The notes under the pieces are model-generated. The model did not search any database, was not told where the DNA came from, and saw only the letters and a list, made by a program, of their open reading frames with translations. Position numbers and translations under genes: made by a program. This document shows positions 9,585 to 16,819 of a DNA stretch of 29,669 nt, one piece after another. Each line of letters begins with the position of its first letter. Within the stretch, counting starts at the first letter, position 1. Location: contig CAMLID010000038.1 in assembly GCA_946480055.1 (NCBI GenBank), positions 1 through 29,669 of the forward strand. Reading direction: 5' to 3'. Origin of the DNA: an uncultured Lysobacter sp. (GTDB lineage: Bacteria > Pseudomonadota > Gammaproteobacteria > Xanthomonadales > Xanthomonadaceae).

Positions 9585-9704
9585 ATGTCCCGTCCTTTCG
9601 CCACCGTCCCGATCCGCAGCGCCGCCCTCCGCGGCCGCGCGGCCGTGGCTGCGTCGAACAATAACAATCGCAATAACGCCAGCCTCCCGCGGGCCGGCGA
9701 TTAG
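9585..9704 (+). CDS. Asn-rich leader peptide of asnB (attenuator peptide)
   Basis: A 39-codon open frame that ends 150 bases before asnB. Residues 23-33 read ASNNNNRNNAS: six asparagine codons within seven (9657-9677). Three of these are AAT, a codon rare in the GC-rich neighbours. An AGGA motif lies at 9574-9577. A terminator hairpin follows 29 bases after the TAG stop, and then comes asparagine synthetase. This is the arrangement of the his, trp, leu and thr leader peptides, with control codons matching the product of the regulated gene. The peptide itself probably has no function beyond being translated. The longer in-frame start at 9513 is less likely, because it lies in the divergent promoter region and lacks a binding site. 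Confidence 0.75.
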   Translation: MSRPFATVPIRSAALRGRAAVAASNNNNRNNASLPRAGD

Positions 9705-9763
9705 CGCGCGCAACACACGCTCAATCGCTCACGAAGCCCGCGCCGACCAGCGCGGGCTTTTTC
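9688..9763 (+). promoter_or_regulatory. Predicted antiterminator/terminator switch of asnB
   Basis: CGCGGGC at 9688-9694 is fully complementary to GCCCGCG at 9736-9742, the 5' arm of the terminator, so the two structures exclude each other. A segment at 9633-9642 can in turn pair, with one bulged base, with 9687-9695. A ribosome stalled on the Asn codons at 9657-9677 would mask the first segment and free 9688-9694 for antitermination. A ribosome that reaches the stop at 9702 would cover 9688-9694 and allow termination. The pairings are read by eye and the mechanism is inference. Confidence 0.6.
9734..9763 (+). terminator. Rho-independent terminator (attenuator) before asnB
   Basis: A perfect ten-base-pair stem, AAGCCCGCGC (9734-9743) with GCGCGGGCTT (9750-9759), and a six-base loop. 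It is followed by a T-run (TTTTTCGTTT from 9758). It lies between the leader peptide stop and the asnB start, where a terminator only makes sense as a regulated attenuator. Confidence 0.88.
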
Positions 9764-9854
9764 GTTTCTGGTCGTTCGTCCTTGAACAAGAGCCCGGCCA
9801 TCCATGGCCGGGGATCTAAAGAAAAGCAGTTCCCCCTCACTGGAGATTCCCCCG

Positions 9855-11534
9855 ATGTGCTCGATCCTCGGCCTGTTCGACCTCCGCCCCGGCGCCGACC
9901 TGAGACCGCTCAGGCCGCTGGCCCTGTCCCTGTCGGCGCGCCAGCGCCACCGCGGTCCCGACTGGTCCGGCGTCAGCGTCGATCCGCGCGCGGTGCTGGT
10001 GCATGAGCGCCTGGCCATCGTCGATCCCACCGGCGGCTCGCAGCCGCTGCGTTCGGCGGACGGCGAGCTCGCCTTGGCCGTCAACGGCGAGATCTACAAC
10101 CACCGCGAGCTCGAGCAGCAGCTGGCCGCGCCCTATGCCTTCCAGACCAAGTCCGATTGCGAGGTCATCAACGCGCTCTACCGCGAGGGCGGCGACCTGG
10201 GCGAACTGCTCAACCGCCTCAATGGCATATTCGCCTTCGCCCTGTGGGATGCCGCGCGCGGTCGCTACGTGATCGCGCGCGATCCCTTCGGCGTGTGCCC
10301 GCTGTACTGGGGGCACGATGCCGACGGCCGTTTGTGGGTGGCCTCGGAAATGAAGGTGCTGGCGCGCCTGTGCGACGACGTCGCCGCGTTCCCGCCCGGT
10401 CACTACTACGACAGCGAGGTCGGGGTGCCGGTGAAGTACTACGACAAGCCCTGGCGCGACTACGAGGCCACGCGCGGTGTCGAAGTCAGCAAGGAAGAAC
10501 TGCGCACCGCCTTCGAGCGCGCCGTGCATCGGCAGATGATGAGCGACGTGCCCTACGGCGTGCTGTTGTCGGGCGGCTTGGACTCGTCGCTGGTGGCGGC
10601 CTGCGCGGCACGTTTCGCGCGCCGGCGCATCGAGGAGGACGATCAGGCCGAGGCCTGGTGGCCGCGCCTGCACTCGTTCGCGATCGGCCTGGAGGGTTCG
10701 CCCGACCTGGCGGCGGCCGAGATCGCGGCCAAGGCGCTGGGCACCGTGCATCACGGCTTCACCTATACGTTCGAAGAAGGCCTGGATGTGCTGCCGGACG
10801 TGATCCAGCACATCGAGACCTACGACACGACCACCATCCGCGCCTCCACGCCCATGTTCCTGCTGGCGCGCCGGATCAAGGCGATGGGCGTGAAGATGGT
10901 GCTGTCGGGAGAGGGCAGCGACGAGATCTTCGGCGGCTACCTCTATTTCCACAAAGCGCCGAACGCGCGCGAGTTCCACGAGGAGCTGGTGCGCAAGCTC
11001 GACGCCCTGCACAGCTTCGACTGCCTGCGCGCCAACAAGTCGATGATGGCCTGGGGCGTGGAGCCGCGCGTGCCGTTCCTGGACGTCGAGTTCCTGGACG
11101 TGGCGATGCGCATGGACGCGCAGGCCAAGATGGCCGGCAAGGGCCGGATCGAGAAAGCGGTGCTGCGCGAGGCCTTCGAGGGCTATCTGCCCGACGAGAT
11201 CCTGTGGCGGCAGAAGGAGCAGTTCAGCGACGGCGTCGGCTACGGCTGGATCGACGGGCTCAAGGCGCACGCCGAAGCCCACGTCAGCGACCGCGAGTTC
11301 GCCGCGGCGGCGGGGCGTTTCCCGATCAACCCGCCGCAGACCAAGGAGGCCTACTACTACCGCTCGATCTTCGAACGCCACTTTCCGGGCACCGCCTGCG
11401 CCGAGACCGTGCCCGGCGGCAAATCGATCGCCTGCTCGTCGCCGGCCGCGATCGCCTGGGACGCGGCGTTCGCGAACGCGGCCGACCCGTCGGGGCGTGC
11501 GGTCGCGGGCGTGCACCAGGCTGCGCTGAGCTGA
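9855..11534 (+). CDS. asnB: Asparagine synthetase B (glutamine-hydrolysing)
   Basis: Makes asparagine from aspartate, ATP and glutamine in the cytoplasm. The 559-residue protein is close to the 554 of E. coli AsnB. The start MCSILGLFD gives the essential Cys2 nucleophile of the class II glutamine amidotransferase domain (about 2-190), with RGPDWSG and NGEIYNH motifs. The C-terminal synthetase domain has the pyrophosphate loop SGGLDSS at 239-245 and the LSGEGSDEIFGGY segment. The in-frame extension to 9804 is rejected because it would remove the N-terminal cysteine. GGAG at 9842-9845 is the binding site. It is preceded by an Asn-rich leader peptide and terminator, so expression is probably tuned to asparagine supply. 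Confidence 0.97.
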   Translation: MCSILGLFDLRPGADLRPLRPLALSLSARQRHRGPDWSGVSVDPRAVLVHERLAIVDPTGGSQPLRSADGELALAVNGEIYNHRELEQQLAAPYAFQTKSDCEVINALYREGGDLGELLNRLNGIFAFALWDAARGRYVIARDPFGVCPLYWGHDADGRLWVASEMKVLARLCDDVAAFPPGHYYDSEVGVPVKYYDKPWRDYEATRGVEVSKEELRTAFERAVHRQMMSDVPYGVLLSGGLDSSLVAACAARFARRRIEEDDQAEAWWPRLHSFAIGLEGSPDLAAAEIAAKALGTVHHGFTYTFEEGLDVLPDVIQHIETYDTTTIRASTPMFLLARRIKAMGVKMVLSGEGSDEIFGGYLYFHKAPNAREFHEELVRKLDALHSFDCLRANKSMMAWGVEPRVPFLDVEFLDVAMRMDAQAKMAGKGRIEKAVLREAFEGYLPDEILWRQKEQFSDGVGYGWIDGLKAHAEAHVSDREFAAAAGRFPINPPQTKEAYYYRSIFERHFPGTACAETVPGGKSIACSSPAAIAWDAAFANAADPSGRAVAGVHQAALS

Positions 11535-11551
11535 AGCCGGCGCACCAACGA

Positions 11552-11579
11552 AACGGGCGCCGAGATGGCGGCGCCCGTT
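11552..11579. terminator. Hairpin between convergent asnB and secreted-protein gene
   Basis: AACGGGCGCC (11552-11561) and GGCGCCCGTT (11570-11579) form a perfect ten-base-pair stem with an eight-base loop. It lies 18 bases after the asnB stop and 53 bases after the end of the minus-strand gene. T-runs are short on both strands, so efficiency is uncertain. It is a likely bidirectional terminator. Confidence 0.65.
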
Positions 11580-11631
11580 CGTGACGGCGGTGCGGCCGCC
11601 GCATTCTGCTGCGGTGTCCACGCTCGCGGGT

Positions 11632-12099
11632 TTACAGACCGCAGCCGACCCAGGTCCGCTCCAGGGTCTTGTATTCCCAGTTGCCGGCAGGGCAATGCAC
11701 GCTGACCACGGCGTTGCCGGCCAGTTCGCAGGTCGGGCTGCGCAATACCATTTTGGTCGCGCTGGCCGGCGATGCCGGATACGAGCCGTAGCCTTCGAGG
11801 TTCTGGTCGTTGGTGACCCAGCCCGAACTCGCGTTAGGGCGGTGCGAGGCGGCGGCGTAGACGGCGTAGTACGGCGGGGGCGGCGGGAATGGGCTGAACG
11901 GCGTGCTGACCACGTTGGCCTTGGCGGCCACGGTGGCGGTGGTACCGGTATTGCCGAAGTCCAGCGACATTTCGACGAAGTAGCCGCCGTTGCAGATCGG
12001 AATGCGCGCGCTGGCGTCCGGCGGCGGGGTCGCCGCGGCGATCGGGGACAGCAACAGAGCCGCTGCGAACAGGGCGGTGCGAGGGTGTGTGTGCTTCAT
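11632..12099 (-). CDS. Secreted hypothetical protein
   Basis: A 155-residue protein not recognised as a known family. It begins with a clear signal peptide (MKHTHPRTALFAAALLLSPI, cleavage near AAA at 21-23). The mature part is Pro/Ala/Ser-rich and has four cysteines (in IPIC, SPTC, SVHC and VGC contexts), which could form two disulfides outside the cytoplasm. A proline run (FPPPPPYY) sits mid-protein. It stands alone, facing asnB, with a long empty region upstream. It may be a small extracellular or cell-surface protein; the function is unknown. Confidence 0.7.
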   Translation of the reverse strand: MKHTHPRTALFAAALLLSPIAAATPPPDASARIPICNGGYFVEMSLDFGNTGTTATVAAKANVVSTPFSPFPPPPPYYAVYAAASHRPNASSGWVTNDQNLEGYGSYPASPASATKMVLRSPTCELAGNAVVSVHCPAGNWEYKTLERTWVGCGL

Positions 12100-12489
12100 G
12101 GACGCAGATCCTTGCGTGCTTGAGTGGATAGAGCCGACGGCGGCCTGTGTTCGCCGGCGCGTCCGCGCCGGTGCCGTCGCCGACGGTAAACGACGACCGG
12201 CTGGCCGTCGCGCTCAGTGTCTGACCTGTTCTGTGACGCTGTCACTCGGATTCGTCGCTCGAAAACCGGGTTTCGTCGGATCGCATGCGCCACGTGGCGA
12301 AGCCGCAACCGCGGATTGCGGTATCAGCGCGCATCGGGCGGTGACGGCGCCGCGGCCGGAAAGCTGTCTCGACTCGCCATCCCATGCTCGCGTCGCGGCG
12401 CGCTTGTCGGCTCGCCGAGCCGGCGTAGGGCGATTCTTCTTCGCGATGGCCCGTATCGTTACCGGGCGCGCAGTTTCAGCAAGACCGCG
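12100..12489. other. Intergenic region without a gene
   Basis: About 390 bases between two minus-strand genes. No convincing reading frame is seen. It holds a GC-rich inverted repeat (CCGGCGC at 12154-12160 with GCGCCGG at 12165-12171), extended by outer GACGGC/GCCGTC arms, and a second one near 12408-12422. The latter could end tpm transcription. The promoter of the secreted-protein gene must lie at the left side, but no clear hexamers stand out. Confidence 0.5.
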
Positions 12490-13146
12490 TCACGTCCGTT
12501 CGAGCCGGAACACCACCGTTTCCAACCGGGTCACGCCTTCGGAGGCAAAACTGGGTTGCTGAGCGAGGATGTCGCGACGTTCGAGTACCTCGACCTTCCA
12601 ATCTTCGGCGTAACCGTCGAACACTTCGGGCTGGGTTACCGAGAACGGCGGTCCCTGCTTTTCGTGCTGCGGATATTCCAGCGTGATCAGCAGGCCGCGG
12701 CAGCCGGCGGGCAGGCGCGGATAGAGTTCATGCATGTAGCGCTGGCGCAGCGGCGGCGGCAGTGCGATCAATGCAGCGCGATCGAACACCGCCGCGCAGT
12801 CGGCCAGCGCTTGCGCGTCCAGAGCGAAGGCATCGCCGCAGATCAGTTCGATCGCGCCGGCGCGGTAGTGACGGCCGTAACGCGACTCGACGATCTCCGG
12901 CCGCAGACCGTGTTCGGCGAAGAAATCCTCGACCGCGATCCGCGACAGTTCCACGCCGAGCACCCGATGGCCCTGGCTGGCGAGCCAGGGCATGTCCAGG
13001 GTCTTGCCGGCCAGCGGTACGAACACGCGGCTGCCCGGCGCCAGGCCCAGCGACGGCCAGTGCTTGAGCAGCAGCGGCGAGGGCCGGTCCTGATGGAAGC
13101 CGATCTGGTTGTCGCGCCAGCGCTGGTGCCAGAACTCGGCTTCCAT
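12490..13146 (-). CDS. tpm: Thiopurine S-methyltransferase family protein
   Basis: A SAM-dependent methyltransferase of 218 residues, the usual length for bacterial Tpm. It begins MEAEFWHQRWRDNQIGFHQ, the family's characteristic start. The SAM-binding region has VFVPLAGKTLDMPWLASQGH and VLGVELS, and FDRAALIALPP follows. Bacterial Tpm enzymes methylate thiopurines and also selenium and tellurium oxyanions, giving volatile or less toxic products; which activity matters here is not visible. It starts ten bases after the parC stop and is probably co-transcribed with it. No strong ribosome binding site is seen. Confidence 0.93.
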   Translation of the reverse strand: MEAEFWHQRWRDNQIGFHQDRPSPLLLKHWPSLGLAPGSRVFVPLAGKTLDMPWLASQGHRVLGVELSRIAVEDFFAEHGLRPEIVESRYGRHYRAGAIELICGDAFALDAQALADCAAVFDRAALIALPPPLRQRYMHELYPRLPAGCRGLLITLEYPQHEKQGPPFSVTQPEVFDGYAEDWKVEVLERRDILAQQPSFASEGVTRLETVVFRLERT

Positions 13147-13156
13147 CCCGGCGGGC

Positions 13157-15400
13157 TCATTCCACCGACAGGCCTTCGACCTTCTGCCAGCCGCGCGGCA
13201 GCAGACCGCCGCGGGTGGCGCGCGCGCCGACGTAGGCGTCCAGGTCCTTCCACGACAGGCTCATGCTGCGGGTGCCGGAGCGGACGCTGAGCGTGGTTCC
13301 GGGCGCGACCACCGCCACCGCGACCACGCGCTCGGTGCCGAGCTTGGCCTTGGGGATGTCGATGATCTTGTTGCCTTTGCCCTTGTCGAGTTCGGGCAGC
13401 TCCGAGACCGGGAACGCGAGCAGGTGACCGACGTTGGTCACCGCGACCACGCGGTCCTGCTCGACCGTGCCGACCGCGACCGGTTGCAGAACCTTGGCGT
13501 TCGGCGTCAGCGAGAGCATCGCCTTGCCGGCCTTGTTGCGGCCGGTGAGGTTTTCGAAACGGGTGACGAAGCCGTAGCCGTGGCTGGACGCGAGCACGAA
13601 GCGGCTGTCGTTGTCGCCGCTGGCCAGGGCCTGGAACGAGGCGCCGGCGGCAGGCGAGAACCGGCCGGTCAGTGGTTCGCCGTTGCCGCGCGCCGAGGGC
13701 AGGCCGTGGACCACGGTCGAGTACGCGCGCCCGGTCGAATCCAGGAACGCGACCTGCTGGGTGCTGCGGCTCTTGACCGAGCCGAGCAGGCCGTCGCCGT
13801 CGCGATAGCTCAATGTCGAGGCGTCGATGTCGTGGCCCTTGGCCGCGCGCACCCAGCCCTTTTCGCTGAGCACCACGGTCATCGGTTCGCTCGCGACCAA
13901 TTCGGTTTCCGACAGCGCCTGGGCGGCGTCGCGCGCGACCAGCGGCGAACGGCGGGCGTCGCCGAACTTCTTGGCGTCGGCCAGCAGCTCGTCCTTGACC
14001 AGCTTCTTGAGCTTGGCCTTGCTGCCCAGGGTGGCTATCAGCTTCTCGCGCTCTGCGGCGAGTTCGTCCTGCTCGCCGCGGATCTTCATCTCTTCCAGGC
14101 GTGCGAGCTGGCGCAGCTTGGTTTCGAGGATGTAGTCGGTCTGGTCCTCGCTGAGCCCGAAACGCGCCATCAGCACCGGACGCGGCTCGTCCTCGGTGCG
14201 GATGATGCGGATCACCTCGTCCAGGTTCAGGAACGCGACCAGCAAACCTTCCAACAGGTGCAGGCGGCGCTCGACCTTTTCCAGACGATGGGTCAGGCGG
14301 CGGGTCACGGTGTCGGTGCGGAACACCAGCCACTCGCTCAGCAGCGCCTTGAGGCCCTTGACCTGCGGACGGCCGTCCAGGCCGATCACGTTGACGTTGA
14401 CGCGGTAGCTCTTTTCCAGATCGGTGGTCGCGAACAGATGACCCATCAGCTGTTCGGCATCGACACGATTGGAGCGCGGCACCAGCACGATCCGGGTCGG
14501 GTTGGCGTGGTCGGACTCGTCGCGCAGGTCTTCCAGCCAGGGCAGCTTCTTGGCCCGCATCTGCTGGGCGATCTGCTCGATGATCTTGCCCGGCGAGGCC
14601 TGGTAGGGCAGCGCGGTGATGACGAAGTTCTGCGCTTCCTTCACCCAGGTGGCGCGCGCACGCACGCTGCCCAGGCCGGTTTCGTACATCGCGAGCAGGT
14701 CGGCGCGCGGGGTGATGATCTCGGCCGTGGTCGGATAGTCCGGGCCGAGCACGTGCTCGCACAGGTCGCGGGTGGTCGCGTCCGGGTCGTCGAGCAGGCG
14801 CACGCAGGCGCTGACGACTTCGTTGAGGTTGTGCGGCGGCACGTCGGTGGCCATGCCGACCGCGATGCCGGTGGTGCCGTTGAGCAGCAGGTGCGGCAGG
14901 CGCGCCGGCATCCAGGTCGGTTCTTCCAGGGTGCCGTCGAAATTCGCCGTCCAGTCGACCGTGCCCTGGCCGAGTTCGCCCAGCAGCACTTCGGCGATCG
15001 GCGTCAGCTTGGATTCGGTGTAGCGCATCGCCGCGAACGACTTGGGATCGTCGCTGGAACCGAAGTTGCCCTGGCCCTCGACCAGCGGATAGCGGTACGA
15101 GAACGGCTGGGCCATGAGCACCATCGCTTCGTAGCAGGCGCTGTCGCCGTGCGGGTGGTACTTACCGATCACGTCGCCGACGGTGCGGGCGGACTTTTTC
15201 GGCTTGGCGCCGGCGTTGAGGCCGAGCTCGCTCATCGAATAGATGATGCGGCGCTGTACCGGCTTGAGACCGTCGCCGAGGAAGGGCAGGGCGCGGTCGA
15301 GCACCACATACATCGAGTAATCGAGGTAGGCGCGCTCGGCGTACTCGCGCAGTGGGATCTGTTCGAAGCCGTGAAACACCGGACGTACGGAATCAGTCAT
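13157..15400 (-). CDS. parC: DNA topoisomerase IV subunit A
   Basis: ParC with ParE decatenates daughter chromosomes. The 747-residue protein has the typical type IIA cleavage domain with catalytic Tyr127 (AMRYTES), followed by the tower, coiled-coil and a short C-terminal beta-pinwheel domain. The quinolone-determining region reads [14 protein letters not shown], with Ser87 and Glu91. These correspond to Ser80 and Glu84 of E. coli, the sensitive wild-type residues. The absence of a canonical GyrA box and the length support ParC over GyrA. The ATG at 15400 is preferred over an in-frame TTG at 15409. It is divergent from tRNA-Leu and followed closely by tpm. Confidence 0.95.
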   Translation of the reverse strand: MTDSVRPVFHGFEQIPLREYAERAYLDYSMYVVLDRALPFLGDGLKPVQRRIIYSMSELGLNAGAKPKKSARTVGDVIGKYHPHGDSACYEAMVLMAQPFSYRYPLVEGQGNFGSSDDPKSFAAMRYTESKLTPIAEVLLGELGQGTVDWTANFDGTLEEPTWMPARLPHLLLNGTTGIAVGMATDVPPHNLNEVVSACVRLLDDPDATTRDLCEHVLGPDYPTTAEIITPRADLLAMYETGLGSVRARATWVKEAQNFVITALPYQASPGKIIEQIAQQMRAKKLPWLEDLRDESDHANPTRIVLVPRSNRVDAEQLMGHLFATTDLEKSYRVNVNVIGLDGRPQVKGLKALLSEWLVFRTDTVTRRLTHRLEKVERRLHLLEGLLVAFLNLDEVIRIIRTEDEPRPVLMARFGLSEDQTDYILETKLRQLARLEEMKIRGEQDELAAEREKLIATLGSKAKLKKLVKDELLADAKKFGDARRSPLVARDAAQALSETELVASEPMTVVLSEKGWVRAAKGHDIDASTLSYRDGDGLLGSVKSRSTQQVAFLDSTGRAYSTVVHGLPSARGNGEPLTGRFSPAAGASFQALASGDNDSRFVLASSHGYGFVTRFENLTGRNKAGKAMLSLTPNAKVLQPVAVGTVEQDRVVAVTNVGHLLAFPVSELPELDKGKGNKIIDIPKAKLGTERVVAVAVVAPGTTLSVRSGTRSMSLSWKDLDAYVGARATRGGLLPRGWQKVEGLSVE

Positions 15401-15592
15401 GGAACGCAATCAACTCGCTAAGGCGTGACTCCGCGATTCTACCTGTCGGCGCGCCATCGCCCCGCGCCAATACGCATCTGCCGCCGCGAGCTGGCCGGCG
15501 CCGGCAGGAGGCTGGCGCCCTGTGCGGAAATCGTGCCTGTGGCCGGCCGGCCTTGCCGATTCCGGCGTTGAACCGGCGTTGTGACAAAACCG

Positions 15593-15621
15593 TTGACAGC
15601 CGCCGCGCCGCAACGCAACAT
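15593..15621 (+). promoter_or_regulatory. Sigma-70 promoter of tRNA-Leu
   Basis: A perfect TTGACA (15593-15598) is followed after 17 bases by CAACAT (15616-15621). This is a good position for a strong stable-RNA promoter, with the start some 28 bases before the mature tRNA. Confidence 0.65.
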
Positions 15622-15654
15622 ACGCCTCCCGCAGCGCCAACGGCGTTGCGGTAG

Positions 15655-15739
<85 letters not shown>

Positions 15740-15747
15740 CTCTTCAG

Positions 15748-15779
15748 AAAAACCCCTGAGAAATCAGGGGTTTTTCGTT
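15748..15779 (+). terminator. Rho-independent terminator after tRNA-Leu
   Basis: A perfect twelve-base-pair stem, AAAAACCCCTGA (15748-15759) with TCAGGGGTTTTT (15764-15775). It has a GAAA tetraloop and a T-rich tail. It ends the tRNA transcript; the A-run on the 5' arm would also permit termination on the other strand. Confidence 0.95.
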
Positions 15780-16289
15780 TTCAGGGCCGTGCTTGGCCCG
15801 AACCCCGCGGCCGCTAGCCGCACCGGCGGAGACGAGGTGGCCGCCGCCGCGACTCCGGCTTCGGCCGCCGCTGTCCCCGAGCTTCGATTTCCTTCGAGCC
15901 GCCGCCGATCCGCTCAATCTGGACTCGGTCGACGCAGGTCGCGCCATCGCTTTCCGCGCCTCCCGCCCGGAGTTCCGGTCGGCTCCTGCGCCGCGTCGCT
16001 TGAAGCCGGTCCTTACGCGCCGCGCCGCGCTCGTTCGATCTGCAGTCCTGCGCCGTCGCTCCTCGTGGCGGCACCGCGTGCCTATGCCATCGCGCGCTCG
16101 GCGCCAGATCGCTCTGGTCGCGTTCGATTGCGGGCACGCTTCGTGCTCCTCCTTCCGTAGCGATCTCCGTCTCATCCTTAATCGATTCACCGCACCGCCG
16201 TCGCGCGCATGCCCACGCGCAACGGCCGGCGCTATTCTTGAGTCCGATGGAACGGAGCCGCCCGCGGTTCCGAGGCGACCCAGCCCACA
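15780..16289. other. Gene-poor stretch between tRNA-Leu and the effector cassette
   Basis: About 510 bases with no credible gene. Long frames exist on both strands, but they are rich in Arg, Ala, Pro and Ser, have no recognisable motif and overlap one another, as expected of random GC-rich DNA. No copy of the tRNA 3' end is seen here. The promoter of the downstream effector/immunity pair should lie in the right part. It may be a decayed or dispersed repetitive sequence. Confidence 0.45.
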
Positions 16290-16300
16290 AGGAGAGCGGA

Positions 16301-16801
16301 ATGTTGGATCGATCCGTCCGGCGCAAGGCCTGGACGATGCTGTACCTGGCTGGCCTGGCCCTGTCGGGCGGCGCGTGTTCGGCGCAGAACGAACGGCCGA
16401 CGACGAAGGGAACCGCCGCGCAAGCGGAGCAGGATCCGTTCGTCGGCGATTGGGGGTTCAGTACTCGCTGTTACAAGGGGCATTACGTCGGCATCGATAT
16501 CACCCGCGACGGCGATGGGTATAGCGGAAGCTGGAGCGACGGCACCGATATTCGCGGTTCGGACGGGCTGCTCAAGGGACGAGTGAGCGACGGCAGGCTC
16601 GTGCTGAAGTTTTGCAGTAAGTACGTCGAGTCCGGCAGTTATGCGCAGTGCCCGAAGTACGAAGGACGAGTCGGTTACTTCGTACGCCGTGGCGATCAGC
16701 TGGTCTGGTATCGGCAGTCCGGCGAGGTAGTCGATGAGTACGTCATTTTGGTTCGCGAGCCTATTCCTGGTGGCGATCCGAACGAGATTTGCAACGAATA
16801 A
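16301..16801 (+). CDS. Exported protein, candidate immunity protein (X-Tfi type)
   Basis: A 166-residue protein with no recognised family. RSVRRK and then a hydrophobic segment form a signal peptide ending LSGGACSAQ. The cysteine suggests a lipoprotein, but the lipobox is not canonical (Gly at -3). The mature part is rich in Gly, Asp and Tyr (GDWGFSTRCYKGHYVGID), with four cysteines and probable beta strands. AAGGAG just upstream of 16301 supports this start. It ends 18 bases before the gene for a putative type IV secretion effector. In X-T4SS systems the effector gene is typically paired with an upstream gene for a periplasmic immunity lipoprotein, which is the basis for the call. The function is inference. 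GC is lower than in its neighbours. Confidence 0.6.
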   Translation: MLDRSVRRKAWTMLYLAGLALSGGACSAQNERPTTKGTAAQAEQDPFVGDWGFSTRCYKGHYVGIDITRDGDGYSGSWSDGTDIRGSDGLLKGRVSDGRLVLKFCSKYVESGSYAQCPKYEGRVGYFVRRGDQLVWYRQSGEVVDEYVILVREPIPGGDPNEICNE

Positions 16802-16819
16802 GCCCAGGAGGGGCAAGCC

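Noticed and set aside
9396..9716. Minus-strand frame across the asnB leader
   Set aside because: It overlaps the acylase start and the leader region, with no binding site or recognisable sequence.
9837..11621. Minus-strand frame opposite asnB
   Set aside because: It is a shadow frame; asnB has Cys2, SGGLDSS and normal length.
13109..15421. Plus-strand frame of 770 codons opposite parC
   Set aside because: It is an antisense shadow, and parC carries the catalytic tyrosine and full domain order.
15744..16326. Arg-rich minus-strand frames between tRNA-Leu and the effector pair
   Set aside because: They are low complexity, run into the tRNA terminator or the signal-peptide gene, and have no motif; left as a gene-poor region.
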